The position numbers and the translations under genes were made by a program. The notes beneath the pieces are model-generated. The model saw only the letters and a program-made list of their open reading frames with translations. It was not told where the DNA came from and did no database searches. This document shows positions 31,126 to 41,303 of a DNA stretch of 64,000 bases, one piece after another. The DNA comes from a virus: positions 19,743 to 83,742 of the IMG/VR virus record IMGVR_UViG_3300027852_000809; one strand, 5' to 3'. The first letter of the stretch is position 1; the number at the start of each line of letters is the position of its first letter.

Positions 31126-31779
31126 TTATAGTCTTTTTAATGCTTCAATAAGTGGCGGGTAAGGGTGACAATCGCTCTTGTCAGGTCTGAAACTAACATG
31201 AGTCCAAACACCTGCTTTTCCTTTTAATGCTTCTTCACTTAAATTCCACATTTCAGGATTATAATTAATTGGAATGCCATATTTATCATTCCAGTACTTT
31301 AATAAATAAACTGTGGTGTTAATTTGAGCTTGCGTGTATTTTTCGTAGTATCTGAAACCTCTAATTTCTCTACCGTAATCAATTACTTTATCTGCCGATA
31401 TTTTTCTATCTCCTGAACGATAAAAATTACCGTTTCTTTTTACAATACCTCCCCAAGAATCAATTTCAAGACCGATTGCGCCTTGATTCAATTTCTTGTT
31501 TGCTCCGTAATTTGGAATATTAAACTTATTGAATATATACTTCTTAATACCTAAATGATGCGCCCAATGTTCTGAACTAAATAAAGTGTGGATTGTTCCA
31601 TCACGATCTACTATAATACAAGTAGCGACATGTTGAGGTGTTTGTTTCCACCAATTAATATCTCCATCAACATTATCTCCTGAAACTGTATGATGTAATA
31701 CGATTTGTTTCTTTTCAGTATTAATAGGATAATATTGATCTTCGGGGAATACGTGGTTTATTACTTTTGGCTTTGTCAT
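31126..31779 (-). CDS. N-acetylmuramoyl-L-alanine amidase (endolysin), 217 aa
   Basis: Amidase_2 fold: the zinc-binding His in KQIVLHHTVSG (residues 24-34), the second metal-site region HVSFRPDKSDCHPYPP near 197-212 and the EIDSWGG motif in the middle match T7-lysozyme-like amidases. No signal peptide, so it needs a holin or other export. It cleaves the bond between muramic acid and the stem peptide. Lies among holin candidates and spanins. Confidence 0.85.
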   Translation of the reverse strand: MTKPKVINHVFPEDQYYPINTEKKQIVLHHTVSGDNVDGDINWWKQTPQHVATCIIVDRDGTIHTLFSSEHWAHHLGIKKYIFNKFNIPNYGANKKLNQGAIGLEIDSWGGIVKRNGNFYRSGDRKISADKVIDYGREIRGFRYYEKYTQAQINTTVYLLKYWNDKYGIPINYNPEMWNLSEEALKGKAGVWTHVSFRPDKSDCHPYPPLIEALKRL

Positions 31780-32180
31780 AACTCTTTATTATTGTCTTTA
31801 TTTTTATTTTCTAACTTAGCTTGTTTTCTAACTATTTCTTTACCTATAGAAGGTAAGTCTTCTATAATAAATTTAATAATGTCTATGCTTATAATTCCTC
31901 CAAGAATAGAGATAAGACCTATAAAGTTACGATGCTTGTATATTGTTGTGAATTCATATATTCCATAACTTACTGCTAAAGAGCAAATAAGAATAAATAA
32001 TATTCTATTTGAACTTACTTTTTTACTTTGTTTTTCATAAGCAACTCTTACGCCTGACCCTATTATTCCTGTTATTATAGCAATAGTTAAAAAAACAAAA
32101 TCAATGTTTTCTTTTTCATTAGCAACAACTTGAAATAAATCAACTATTGATGGGGTATAAAATAAAAATCTAATATTCAT
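31776..32180 (-). CDS. putative holin, 134 aa
   Basis: Three predicted transmembrane segments (FVFLTIAIITGIIGSGV, ILFILICSLAVSYGIY and FIGLISILGGIISI) and a highly charged C-terminal tail, a typical holin arrangement. It overlaps the amidase start by 4 bp. Would permeabilise the inner membrane at a set time. Family not identified, so holin is inferred from topology and position. Confidence 0.6.
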   Translation of the reverse strand: MNIRFLFYTPSIVDLFQVVANEKENIDFVFLTIAIITGIIGSGVRVAYEKQSKKVSSNRILFILICSLAVSYGIYEFTTIYKHRNFIGLISILGGIISIDIIKFIIEDLPSIGKEIVRKQAKLENKNKDNNKEL

Positions 32181-32431
32181 TATATTATTTTATATAAAAA
32201 AATTTTAATCTGTCTTTTCAACAACTTGAATAAACCACACTTAAATTCATTCCAAATAGAAATTAATCCTGCGGTAAACACAAAAGAAAAAAATAACAAC
32301 CAAAATATTTCATACAAAACATAAACGTTTGTAATATTTCCTGTTATGTTCGCGACTATGTAACCGCTTACATATACAATCATGCAAACTATAATAAATC
32401 TAATAATTGAAGGTTTTGAATTAAATAACAT
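32180..32431 (-). CDS. small membrane protein, 83 aa
   Basis: Two hydrophobic segments (IIRFIIVCMIVYVSGYIV and IFWLLFFSFVFTAGLIS) and a basic C-terminus. Start shares one base with the holin-like gene's stop region. Could be a second holin or antiholin. Unassigned. Confidence 0.6.
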   Translation of the reverse strand: MLFNSKPSIIRFIIVCMIVYVSGYIVANITGNITNVYVLYEIFWLLFFSFVFTAGLISIWNEFKCGLFKLLKRQIKIFLYKII

Positions 32432-32771
32432 TCTTTAATTTTTTAAAATAAATTTCTCTTGCTATAAATAAAGCTCCTAAAGCCACAAATATATCGTGAA
32501 TATGATAATCATTAATTCCCCTAGCTTTATCTATTACACTACAACCTACAAATATTAATACAATTAAAATAGCAATATAAGACCAAAATGTTTTATTGCA
32601 TAAAGAAATTAATAGACCTATAAAAAATATTAATTCATTTACTTTCTTTTTTCCCGCATCCCATTTATACCATTCAGCTTCAATCGTTCCGCTATCAGGA
32701 TAATACCAATCCCAAAAAGGAGTATTCCCAACAAATAATATAAAGAAAAATATAGTTAAAACAAACCTCAT
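32421..32771 (-). CDS. membrane protein, 116 aa
   Basis: An N-terminal hydrophobic helix (VLTIFFFILFVG) and two further ones (FFIGLLISLCN, IAILIVLIFVG) with an amphipathic end. Part of the lysis or envelope cluster. No family recognised. Confidence 0.6.
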   Translation of the reverse strand: MRFVLTIFFFILFVGNTPFWDWYYPDSGTIEAEWYKWDAGKKKVNELIFFIGLLISLCNKTFWSYIAILIVLIFVGCSVIDKARGINDYHIHDIFVALGALFIAREIYFKKLKNVI

Positions 32772-32902
32772 GTTTTAGGTGGTTTTGGCTTGTCAGGATT
32801 GACAGTTCTGTTAGTATTGCTTTCTTTTAACAAAATCTCTACAACTTCATTTTGGTAAATTGCGGATTTAACTAGATACTCTAATATTTTTTTCTTTTTC
32901 AT
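32768..32902 (-). CDS. small hypothetical protein, 44 aa
   Basis: MKKKKILEYLVKSAIYQNE... to a TGA overlapping the next ATG as ATGA. Basic helix then a Pro-rich tail. Supported mainly by the coupled junction. Confidence 0.55.
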   Translation of the reverse strand: MKKKKILEYLVKSAIYQNEVVEILLKESNTNRTVNPDKPKPPKT

Positions 32903-32904
32903 AA

Positions 32905-33255
32905 TTATAAATCTTTCTTAATAATTTTATTTTTGTCTTCATCAGATAATTTATCTTTTTCCATACTAGCACATAACGCATATCCAAGAGTTAAAAACGA
33001 AGCTATTTCATTAGAAACAGATAGTCCAGTTGCAGATTGAATAGCTGTAGCTGTATTAGGAATTAAATTTATAATAGTAGCAATTATCCCGCATATTAAG
33101 AATGAATAAAGCCAAGTAAATATGTTTTCTCTTAAAAATATTTTAATGGAGAAAATCTTAGGTTTAAAGTATTTTTTTGCGTCAATTACCGAATAAAGTA
33201 ATGATCCTAAAAGACTAATTCCAATCATGGATAATATAGAAATAATTATAGTCAT
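32905..33255 (-). CDS. membrane protein, 116 aa
   Basis: Hydrophobic N-terminal helix (IIISILSMIGISLLGSLL) and a later membrane segment (FLICGIIATIINLI), with a charged C-terminus (KDKLSDEDKNKIIKK). Likely holin-associated or envelope-modifying, since it sits in the lysis cluster. Unassigned. Confidence 0.55.
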   Translation of the reverse strand: MTIIISILSMIGISLLGSLLYSVIDAKKYFKPKIFSIKIFLRENIFTWLYSFLICGIIATIINLIPNTATAIQSATGLSVSNEIASFLTLGYALCASMEKDKLSDEDKNKIIKKDL

Positions 33256-33260
33256 AACTA

Positions 33261-33509
33261 TTAAGCTCCTGTATTAGTCATTAACCATGTAATAAGTCCT
33301 CCTGTAAGACCCGAACCAACCGCATCTGTAGCTGTTGTAGGGTTAACAATAATTTCGTGGTTTTGACGTTGTTTAGTTGTCTCTGTGTAAATTCTAACTT
33401 TAGAAGTAGAAATTTCTTCTAGTCTTATAAGTTTTGATGGAGCGCGAAACAAGAAATCGTCATTATCTTCCGTAACTTCTAAATAATTTGCTGTTATAAA
33501 TACTTTCAT
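33261..33509 (-). CDS. hypothetical virion-region protein, 82 aa
   Basis: Beta-rich start (MKVFITANYLEVTEDND) and a Gly-rich hydrophobic end (GSGLTGGLITWLMTNTG). First gene after late promoter P5. Could be a small virion protein; function unknown. Confidence 0.6.
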   Translation of the reverse strand: MKVFITANYLEVTEDNDDFLFRAPSKLIRLEEISTSKVRIYTETTKQRQNHEIIVNPTTATDAVGSGLTGGLITWLMTNTGA

Positions 33510-33527
33510 AATAAAAATGATTTATAT

Positions 33528-33574
33528 CAAAAATACTATTTACAAGAAGAATAATCCTTTTATTTGAGTAATAT
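33528..33574 (-). promoter_or_regulatory. phage late promoter P5
   Basis: Minus strand ATATTACTC (33566-33574), exactly 30 nt, then TATTTTTG (33528-33535), 18 nt before the start at 33509. Drives the lysis cluster. Confidence 0.65.
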
Positions 33575-33580
33575 ATAAAA

Positions 33581-35779
33581 TTAAGCTAATCCTGAACCTG
33601 TTACCCAAGCCCCATTTTCATAAAAATTAAAAGCATTTAAAGTAGTATTGTAAATAATCATACCATTAGTTGCTGTTAAAGCGTCTCTTTCAGTAGTAGT
33701 CATTCGAGAAGGTAAGAACGCTCCTATAGATTTATCTACCTCTAATCCTACATCTGTTGTAAGGGTTGTTGAACCTATTACTATAGGGCTAGCAAAATGA
33801 TTTTTAATATTTTCTTCTTTTTGATAAACCCCCCAAAGATTAGTTATAGTGCCATTATTTAAAGAATTTTCAATAAACACTCCATAAGCATTAGTGATTG
33901 TACCTCCTACAACAAGATTTTGAATTTTAAACCAACCTGCGTAAGCTTGATTAACTGTTCCTGTGCTTTGATTGTATGCTAAAAACTGACCTCCAACAAG
34001 ATAAGTATAAACTCCTGTTCCTGATGTTTGACCTGTAAATTCCCCTCCAACTATTCTGCCTGTAGAATCAAAAGCTGAAACAGTAGTACCCGCAGTAAAA
34101 ACACCGCCAGTTATTTTTCTAGCATTATTAGAGGTCATTTGTAGAGTTCTAGTAATGTTAGCTCCCGAAGCATTAACTGTAGGATTTAAAGTGTTTTTTG
34201 CTATTTGTAATAAAGTATTAGTATTAATAGCAGTACCTCCCATTGAAACGAATCCATCAAACTTAGCATTAAGAGAAGAATCAACATGAAATCCTTCTGT
34301 AGGAGTTATACCTATACCAAAATAACCCGAAGCAGGTAAAAGTTCTATTAAATTAGTACCTGAACCTGTGCCTGCTAAAATATTGGCTTTAGTATCTTTA
34401 GCTATAGCAAACGGAAGTGTTTGGTCAAACTTAAGTTGAGCTTGACCTGTGCCTGCTTTTAAGCTAGCAGTAGACCCATCAGTTACATTTACAACAAAAT
34501 TAGCACCTCCTGTAGTATTTTCTACAACAAGTACTGATGAAGAATAAGCAAGTTTTGGATCGCTTTTTATTTCTGTAGAAGAATGAAATAAAGCTAATTC
34601 GTTTAGCGCAGGAGTTCCAATAACACTTGTAGCACCTCCTGCTCCTGTATCGCCTGTAGCACCTCTAACACCTGTTTCTTCTCTGATAATTAAAACAGTA
34701 CCCGCATTTAATCCTGTACAAGCTCCATCTGTATCTCCAAATCCTGTAAACTTAATTTTATCTCCATCGTTTAAATCAAAAGAATATACAAGAGTTACTG
34801 CCCCTGTATCTTGGTCAGTATCTCTTGATATGTAATCAGAAACAACAGCATCGGTATCTTCTACCCATCCTGAACCAGTATCTATATAGGTTTTTATAAA
34901 TAATTCTGTACGGTTATCACTAGCTGTTCTTAAAGTAACAATGAAAGAAAAAACACCATCTGCATTTATAGTAATAGCTTCGGTTGCTATACTGACAGAA
35001 GCTCCCGATATAGATGTAGTAGTCCAAGCTAAATCATTTTCTACATCATCAAAACTTACTCCTAAAATATCTCCAATAGCTTGAGTAAGAGAAGAACCAA
35101 ATGGAAGTGCTGTATATTTTAACCCTGTAGGTTGTGTGCTGTCAGCTTGTAAAAATGTATCATCAGCTCCTACAGGTAGTCTAGCGTTTAAAGTACTATA
35201 AGTATATAAATCTCCTTTAGTAGTTAATGGCGATGAATCTCCAACTATTTCAACCCAAGCATTATTATTTCTACCGTAATCTTTTCCGTCTGCGGGAGCA
35301 TCACCTATTTTTAGGTTTAAAGCAGTTTGTGTTGCTATAGATATAGGCTTATTTGCGTCAGAAGTATTATCAACTTTATTTAAACCAACTTCTGTTTTTG
35401 TTACATTATGTGGGTTTCCTGTAATGATAAGTGAATGATCGTACCCAATTTTTCCTCTATCACCTCGATATGCAGTTGAGGAAGTTTCTCCCAAAGTTAA
35501 TCCACTCACTACTATTTCAGACCATCCTTCGTTTATTCTTCCGTAATATTTCCCGTTAATAGGAGCTTCTCCAATATGAAAATCATTAATAGCGTGTTGA
35601 TAAGCAATTAAACCATGGTCGCCACGATAAGCGGTTGTTGAGGTTTCTCCAAGTTTTAAGATAACAGGATTGAATCCAACTTGTACTCCAACAACTTTTG
35701 TAGTTTTTTTAACTTCAACAGTTACATTAGTAATGGAAGGAAATACCTCAACGCCTATTGGTTCATTTGTGCTACTCAT
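33581..35779 (-). CDS. tail fibre / side-tail protein, 732 aa
   Basis: Beta-rich fibre-like protein. Near the start two similar motifs occur (AYRGDHGLIAYQHA and AYRGDRGKIGYDHS), a repeated N-terminal module, then a Gly/Ala/Thr-rich shaft, and a C-terminal domain with PSRMTTTERDAL and FYENGAWVTGSG, a widely shared fibre end. Second receptor-facing protein besides the 1,241-aa fibre. Precise adhesin role inferred. Confidence 0.7.
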   Translation of the reverse strand: MSSTNEPIGVEVFPSITNVTVEVKKTTKVVGVQVGFNPVILKLGETSTTAYRGDHGLIAYQHAINDFHIGEAPINGKYYGRINEGWSEIVVSGLTLGETSSTAYRGDRGKIGYDHSLIITGNPHNVTKTEVGLNKVDNTSDANKPISIATQTALNLKIGDAPADGKDYGRNNNAWVEIVGDSSPLTTKGDLYTYSTLNARLPVGADDTFLQADSTQPTGLKYTALPFGSSLTQAIGDILGVSFDDVENDLAWTTTSISGASVSIATEAITINADGVFSFIVTLRTASDNRTELFIKTYIDTGSGWVEDTDAVVSDYISRDTDQDTGAVTLVYSFDLNDGDKIKFTGFGDTDGACTGLNAGTVLIIREETGVRGATGDTGAGGATSVIGTPALNELALFHSSTEIKSDPKLAYSSSVLVVENTTGGANFVVNVTDGSTASLKAGTGQAQLKFDQTLPFAIAKDTKANILAGTGSGTNLIELLPASGYFGIGITPTEGFHVDSSLNAKFDGFVSMGGTAINTNTLLQIAKNTLNPTVNASGANITRTLQMTSNNARKITGGVFTAGTTVSAFDSTGRIVGGEFTGQTSGTGVYTYLVGGQFLAYNQSTGTVNQAYAGWFKIQNLVVGGTITNAYGVFIENSLNNGTITNLWGVYQKEENIKNHFASPIVIGSTTLTTDVGLEVDKSIGAFLPSRMTTTERDALTATNGMIIYNTTLNAFNFYENGAWVTGSGLA

Positions 35780-36131
35780 TGACTGATTTTCTATTTTCTA
35801 CCGTCATAGTTCCTGCTACATAAGTTTTTTCTTCTTCATTAGGGAAGAATATTTTTATTTCATATTGGTAAGTATCTGCTTCAAGATCATTCTTAAAAGT
35901 ATCTATCCGAACAATCCCATCCGAAGCGTCTGTAATAGTAAGTCCATCACCTAATGTAAGTGTTTTTTTAATTTCATTAAATTCATATCCCCCATAAAAA
36001 TATAATTCTATTTTTATATTTCCTGATAGAATAATACCTTCTTTAGTGTCTGAATCAAAAAAGCGAAAAGAAAGCTCGTCAAAAGTATCTCCTTGATATT
36101 GATTTTCTATAGGGTAAAATTGCGGTGTCAT
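35772..36131 (-). CDS. small tail or baseplate-associated protein, 119 aa
   Basis: Beta-sandwich-like pattern (NIKIELYFYGGYEFNEIKKT, DGIVRIDTFKNDLEADTYQY), resembling N-terminal domains of phage baseplate upper proteins. Overlaps the fibre gene start by 8 bp, suggesting it helps attach the fibre. Family not confirmed. Confidence 0.55.
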   Translation of the reverse strand: MTPQFYPIENQYQGDTFDELSFRFFDSDTKEGIILSGNIKIELYFYGGYEFNEIKKTLTLGDGLTITDASDGIVRIDTFKNDLEADTYQYEIKIFFPNEEEKTYVAGTMTVENRKSVNE

Positions 36132-36146
36132 AATCTTAAGCTCTAT

Positions 36147-38564
36147 TTAATTGTCTTGATTAGCTAATATTTCATTGTCTTTAAATATATCATCTAATTC
36201 ATTCTCGAAATTAATTGGTTCAGTTTGATTTTGTCTTTGATATATTTTTTTAGATTCATTGGTGTCCTGTTTATCAACTCTTTCGTCCTTTCTGTCTTCT
36301 TTAAATTCTTCTTTAGCTGTTATATTTTGACCTTCAATAGATTTAACCTCAAGGTTTCGACCATGATCTAATTTTTTGCCAAGCTCTTGAATTTTAGCTT
36401 TTTTAAGCAACATATCAGTTTCTAATTTGTCTTTTAATAACATTTCTTTTTCCTTTACACTCCAAGTAACACTTAGAGTTTCTTGTTTAGCTCTTTCAGA
36501 AACAACAGTTGTTTGAGCTTGTGCTTCGGCTTGAACTCTTATGCTTTGATTTTTTAATTCCTGTGCTTTTTTAACATTTTGTTCAACAACAAACTCAAGA
36601 TATTTAATAGCGCTCTTAGTGTTTCTAATTTGACGCGATTTATTATATTGAGCAACGTTTATTTCATTAGAAGCTTTAGAATCTATAAGTGATTGTTCAA
36701 AAGCTAAACGTTCTTCATTATCAGGTTTGAAATCAAAGTATATAGCGAAAGTATGTGCAGTGATATTTTTGATTTCATCGAGAATTTCAATATTATCAGT
36801 ACCTATTTTACTTATAAATTGTTCTTTTAAATCTTCATCGTCCAGTATATCTTTTAATCTATACGAAACACATTCACACATTTTTAAAGACATAGCAAAA
36901 CTACCTTTAACAATATGATTTGTAGCGTTATTTGAACTAGCAAGAAGTATTTTTTGAACAGCTACAGCAGTTTTTGAGTTAGGTACTGTTGTTCCATCTC
37001 TTAATTCGTTAATACCTATTAATTGACGTAATTTGTCGTAGCTTGCTGTAAACTCTTTTGACAAGAAAACCATAGCGTTTGTTACGCCATCATTTCCTGT
37101 TTCGGTAACAGCCTTTCCAATTTCATCACCATCTTCTGAATATCTCTTTTTAAGAAGCACACCACGTCCGAAAAATAAATCAAGTATATCTTTGGGAGAT
37201 ACAGGCACACCATTAAGAGAAACTTCATTAATAGCATCCACATCGATTTCAATACTTTGTGGGCGAAGCTCCATTTTAAGTTGTTGAAATTTATAAAAAT
37301 CTTTGTGAATGTCGTCTATAATTGGAATAGCTCTTTCGACTAAACTATCAAATCTAACATATCCTTCTTCCGAAAGATTCTTAACGTTAGGAGCATAAAT
37401 AATAAATGGGCTTACAGGTTCTCCAACATTATCAACAACCTGATTTTCCATTTCATCCCAAGAAACTAAAATATCAGCAGTTGGAATATAAATACCTTCA
37501 TACCAAACTTTGTAAGGAATGTCAAATCGCTTACTTGCTTTTGGAGGGTTATATTCTTTATCATCATTAGTTTTGTCAATAGCTTTAAAGCTTCCGTTTT
37601 TATATGCTTTTTTATAAATACTTTGTTTACGTGTTAAATATGAGAAATGAATATACTCCACTAACCTATTTCCATCCATGTCAGCCGAATAAGGATCAAT
37701 AGTTTCTGTAGTATTCAAAGATAGCTTCTTTAAACTATCAAGCTCGTCTTGAGTTAATGGTCTTTTTGCTTGTTTTTCAATTTCTGATATTGTTGCTTTT
37801 AAAATAACTCCATGATAACGAATATCTTTTCCGTCTTCATCTTGAAAATCATTATGAATCCACCCATTAGGATCAACATATTTTAGTTTTATACCTTCTG
37901 TAGGGTCTGTGAAGTGGCGCATAACACCAACTCCTAAATCAAACAAGTCTTTATCAATCTTATCTTTAACGGCTTCAAATTTTTCCGCTTGAATAACGCT
38001 TTCTATAGCAACTTCATTTGCTATTTCAATAAGAGGTTTATATTCAAGCTTTTTTATTTTTAATTCATCTTCTGTTTCAGGAAGATCATCTATTCTCATA
38101 TTCACCCCTGTACCCGATTGAATAATTGAAGCAAAGTCTTTAGTGTAAAAATTATCTTCTAGTTTTTTGAAAAAATTACGTTTTTTATCTACAGCCGTTA
38201 TGTCAATCGCTTCGGCTTTTGGTTTAAATAAGCTTTCGTCAATAGCATTAACAAGAATATTTTTGAAGTTTGGCATTATTTTTAATGGCAAATAATCAAT
38301 CTTATGAGTTTTAAAATGAGGGTTTGAACCATCACCTCCTTGACTACGCTTTGAACTACCTTCTATTATTTTTTTATAAGGATCGGTGCTTTGTTCTCCC
38401 CGTGAATATTGTCTCATTTTATTGATCCAATTTCTACGTTGGTATAAATTACCTCCCCACCATTGCGAAGTTATTGCTTCGGCTACCTCTTTTCCCCAAG
38501 CGTAACCATTTTTTATATGATTAGGAGCTAAATCGTCAGGGAATATTTTATTATTTTCAAGCAT
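36147..38564 (-). CDS. portal protein, 805 aa
   Basis: Large portal-type protein. The length and order (an alpha/beta N-terminal region with ITSQWWGG, RNWINKMRQYSRGEQSTD, KIMPNFKNILVNAIDESL; a long helical C-terminal half with coiled coil to the end) suit a podovirus/crAss-like portal. It forms the dodecameric DNA channel at the capsid vertex. It directly follows terminase. The start codon is only 4 nt downstream of its -7 box, so the mRNA is probably leaderless. Confidence 0.8.
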   Translation of the reverse strand: MLENNKIFPDDLAPNHIKNGYAWGKEVAEAITSQWWGGNLYQRRNWINKMRQYSRGEQSTDPYKKIIEGSSKRSQGGDGSNPHFKTHKIDYLPLKIMPNFKNILVNAIDESLFKPKAEAIDITAVDKKRNFFKKLEDNFYTKDFASIIQSGTGVNMRIDDLPETEDELKIKKLEYKPLIEIANEVAIESVIQAEKFEAVKDKIDKDLFDLGVGVMRHFTDPTEGIKLKYVDPNGWIHNDFQDEDGKDIRYHGVILKATISEIEKQAKRPLTQDELDSLKKLSLNTTETIDPYSADMDGNRLVEYIHFSYLTRKQSIYKKAYKNGSFKAIDKTNDDKEYNPPKASKRFDIPYKVWYEGIYIPTADILVSWDEMENQVVDNVGEPVSPFIIYAPNVKNLSEEGYVRFDSLVERAIPIIDDIHKDFYKFQQLKMELRPQSIEIDVDAINEVSLNGVPVSPKDILDLFFGRGVLLKKRYSEDGDEIGKAVTETGNDGVTNAMVFLSKEFTASYDKLRQLIGINELRDGTTVPNSKTAVAVQKILLASSNNATNHIVKGSFAMSLKMCECVSYRLKDILDDEDLKEQFISKIGTDNIEILDEIKNITAHTFAIYFDFKPDNEERLAFEQSLIDSKASNEINVAQYNKSRQIRNTKSAIKYLEFVVEQNVKKAQELKNQSIRVQAEAQAQTTVVSERAKQETLSVTWSVKEKEMLLKDKLETDMLLKKAKIQELGKKLDHGRNLEVKSIEGQNITAKEEFKEDRKDERVDKQDTNESKKIYQRQNQTEPINFENELDDIFKDNEILANQDN

Positions 38565-38568
38565 AATT

Positions 38569-38615
38569 CAAAAATAGTTTAAAAAAACATTATTGATATT
38601 CTTTATAGGTAATAT
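38569..38615 (-). promoter_or_regulatory. phage late promoter P4 (portal)
   Basis: Minus strand ATATTACCT (38607-38615), exactly 30 nt, then TATTTTTG (38569-38576), 4 nt before the portal ATG. In the terminase-portal gap. Confidence 0.75.
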
Positions 38616-38616
38616 G

Positions 38617-40950
38617 TTAAGCTGAAAAGTCAGACATTGCTAAACCTCCTTTTTGAGATATTTCAACAGACTTTCTTTTTTTTACTTTATATTGAGCGCC
38701 CATGATAGCCATACCCGAAGCAACTCCTAAATCAAATAGCTTACGTTTGTTAGGATTAATGTCAATCCATTCTTGGATTAAATCAATAAACCAAACTTTA
38801 CAATCGTCTTCTAAATTAATTCCTACGTTATCAAATATATAATTTTTTAATAGATTCATTTGATCTTCTATTACTGGCGTAGAACTTGGGATTCCTCCCC
38901 ACTTTTGTTCAGCATCAGTTAATTTATTGTAAGGTTTATCTTGACGACGCAGAACATATCCTGTAAATCCTTTATCATACATATACTCAAGAAGCCTTGC
39001 TTTGTTACTTTCAATTAAAGCATTAAAACCCCAAAACTGACAAGCCATAATTACATCATCGTAAAAATCATCCCTTTTATTAGGTCTTTCTTTATATTTT
39101 AAAAAGAAAGAATGTGAGGGCGCACCTGCCATATTAAAGTTAGTATATCCTGCAATAGCTCCATCTGAACCATTACCGTCTCCTGTATTTCCTATAATAT
39201 CATAACTATCAACTCCAAAGCATCCAATACCTTGATTATCAGGTGTTTGTAGTTTTCTTCCGTAAAATAATTTTATTGAATGTTTATTTTGTTTGTCAGG
39301 GTCAGGAATCCATGTTGTGTGAAATCTACCTTTTGGATTTGGTTTCCAAACTACATTTGAATTGTAAGGTTCAGCAGACCAAGCTAAGTTTCCTCTATAA
39401 ATGATTCTTTCATTTAACATATCAGGAGTGTACTTATCTAAATGATCTACATGATTGTTTAAATTATCAATTTCAAAATCATTATTTACTCCTCCTTCAT
39501 TTCTAAACATGTGTTCAGGAGTTCTAGGCATATCTCGAAGAAAAGCATTTAAACTTTTTTTGTCGTCTAATTTTTTATATGTATCAAAAGTAATTTGCCA
39601 ATCTGTTATAGCCCCATGTTCAACTATTTTACCTATTTCATTTTTAATAGGCTCTTTAGGGTCATAGACAATAGAATAACCCCATTCATCAAAATAACTT
39701 ATAGGTTGGGTCATTGTATAGCAAACATCTATAAATAAAGAAGCTAGACCGTTTTGAGTTCTTCCAAGCTTATTTCTTTGTGTTATATCAGCTTTTTCAA
39801 ATTCATCTTTAAATTCTTTTCCTCCACCTTTTTTGTATTCTCCTGCCGTACTTCCAAATCTTCCAGTAGCACCTCCTTCTGTATGACACCTCATGTGCCT
39901 AGTGATGAAATCAGTAAGACTTGCATCTTCCCATTTTCCTATTTCATCATTTATCGAGAAATATTTTACCTTCAAACTATCGTATGCAGTTGTCTTTGTA
40001 GGGTAATAATCGATAGTGGATATTTCCATATCATCTGTCTCAAAAGTAATTTGCAAACTACTTTTCACTTCTTCATTCGGAAGATCAATAACAGGTTTAA
40101 AATATAAAGGATAGTAATTAAAGGAATTTACTATTTTACCAGTAAATAATTTTTTAGCAAGGTCTTTTCTTTCAGAAACAATAGGAATCTCTGCATATTT
40201 AGTGATTGTAAGTTCGTCAAGTGCTAAACTTGCTGATTCAACAGACCAACTTGTTCTACGTGCTTTACCTCTAATTTCACCCCATACACGGGTATCAGCC
40301 TTACACGCTTCCCAGTGCCACCATGTTTCCATAGCTGTAACACGAAATAAAGGAAATATATTTGATTCTGTTAAGTAATAATGTTGCAGAAACATCCAAT
40401 TAGCTCCTGTGATATAATGGGTTTCGTTATCGATTTTAATGAACATTCCAAATTTTCGTTTAAAATATTCATCACGAATAAATTCGTTAAACTCATTATA
40501 AAGTTCTTGTCTTTTAGTAAGAAAATCTTTTTTAACTTTAGTTCTACCAACTCCACTTTTATTACGCTTCATTTCGCGTTTATACCAATTCCAAAGTCTT
40601 TTGAATTCTATAGGAGGTGGTTTTCTTACCCATTTTGCTTCATTAGGTTCAACATCTTTATTTACTATTTTTTTATCAAAATAATTTTTTGTGATTTCAG
40701 TTCCACTTTGTTTTATTCGTAAACCTTGTAGTGAGTGATTAGGTAAGCCAATTAAATAATCTCCTACTTTCCAAATATCCCCAAGAGTTCCGTCTTGAGA
40801 TATACAAACGAAATTATCATTGAATTCAGGATATTCTCGATATTCCCAAGAATGTTCTTTATTCTTTTTATCGTAAGTAGATTTAGGTATAATAGATTCT
40901 ATTTTTACCTTTTCTCCAATTCTTCCTCTATAGCTAGTGTCTCTTTCCAT
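38617..40950 (-). CDS. terminase large subunit, 777 aa
   Basis: Packaging ATPase/nuclease. The Walker A region is divergent (GEIRGKARRTSWSVES, about 222-237), Walker B with the catalytic acid is KYFSINDEIGKWED (about 325), and the nuclease half contains GCFGVDSYDI (about 603) and later acidic motifs near IMACQFWGFNALIES. Length and gene order (terminase then portal) match crAss-like and related Bacteroidetes podoviruses. The substitution in Walker A is unusual. Overlaps the 117-aa gene start by 1 bp. Confidence 0.8.
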   Translation of the reverse strand: MERDTSYRGRIGEKVKIESIIPKSTYDKKNKEHSWEYREYPEFNDNFVCISQDGTLGDIWKVGDYLIGLPNHSLQGLRIKQSGTEITKNYFDKKIVNKDVEPNEAKWVRKPPPIEFKRLWNWYKREMKRNKSGVGRTKVKKDFLTKRQELYNEFNEFIRDEYFKRKFGMFIKIDNETHYITGANWMFLQHYYLTESNIFPLFRVTAMETWWHWEACKADTRVWGEIRGKARRTSWSVESASLALDELTITKYAEIPIVSERKDLAKKLFTGKIVNSFNYYPLYFKPVIDLPNEEVKSSLQITFETDDMEISTIDYYPTKTTAYDSLKVKYFSINDEIGKWEDASLTDFITRHMRCHTEGGATGRFGSTAGEYKKGGGKEFKDEFEKADITQRNKLGRTQNGLASLFIDVCYTMTQPISYFDEWGYSIVYDPKEPIKNEIGKIVEHGAITDWQITFDTYKKLDDKKSLNAFLRDMPRTPEHMFRNEGGVNNDFEIDNLNNHVDHLDKYTPDMLNERIIYRGNLAWSAEPYNSNVVWKPNPKGRFHTTWIPDPDKQNKHSIKLFYGRKLQTPDNQGIGCFGVDSYDIIGNTGDGNGSDGAIAGYTNFNMAGAPSHSFFLKYKERPNKRDDFYDDVIMACQFWGFNALIESNKARLLEYMYDKGFTGYVLRRQDKPYNKLTDAEQKWGGIPSSTPVIEDQMNLLKNYIFDNVGINLEDDCKVWFIDLIQEWIDINPNKRKLFDLGVASGMAIMGAQYKVKKRKSVEISQKGGLAMSDFSA

Positions 40951-41303
40951 TATGATACGTTATCGTTCATAGGATTATTAGAAGTTTCATCTTCTTTTTG
41001 TTGAGGTTTTTTAACTTTATCAGAAGATTTTTCATCTTCTTTTTTCTCTAGTTCGTCAAGCTCTTGAATTTTAGATTTAATGTCTCTTAGTAAAGTATTA
41101 GCTGTTTCTGCTGACTTAGCAATTCCTTCTGAAAAACTTTTTACTTGAGCATCCGTAATTTTAAGTTCTTCTTTGTCAGGTTCATTGTCTTTAACTTCTT
41201 TTTTAGCTAAATCTCTATTTAGGAGAAGTATTTGTTTATCATACGCACTTATTAATGCAGAAATATGGTCTTCCAATCTCTGCTTGTAGTCAAAATCAAT
41301 CAT
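40950..41303 (-). CDS. possible small terminase subunit or head-associated coiled-coil protein, 117 aa
   Basis: Entirely helical with a Lys/Glu-rich C-terminal half (KIQELDELEKKEDEKSSD). Its place directly upstream of terminase large subunit is typical for a small subunit, but no DNA-binding helix-turn-helix is evident. Unproven. Confidence 0.45.
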   Translation of the reverse strand: MIDFDYKQRLEDHISALISAYDKQILLLNRDLAKKEVKDNEPDKEELKITDAQVKSFSEGIAKSAETANTLLRDIKSKIQELDELEKKEDEKSSDKVKKPQQKEDETSNNPMNDNVS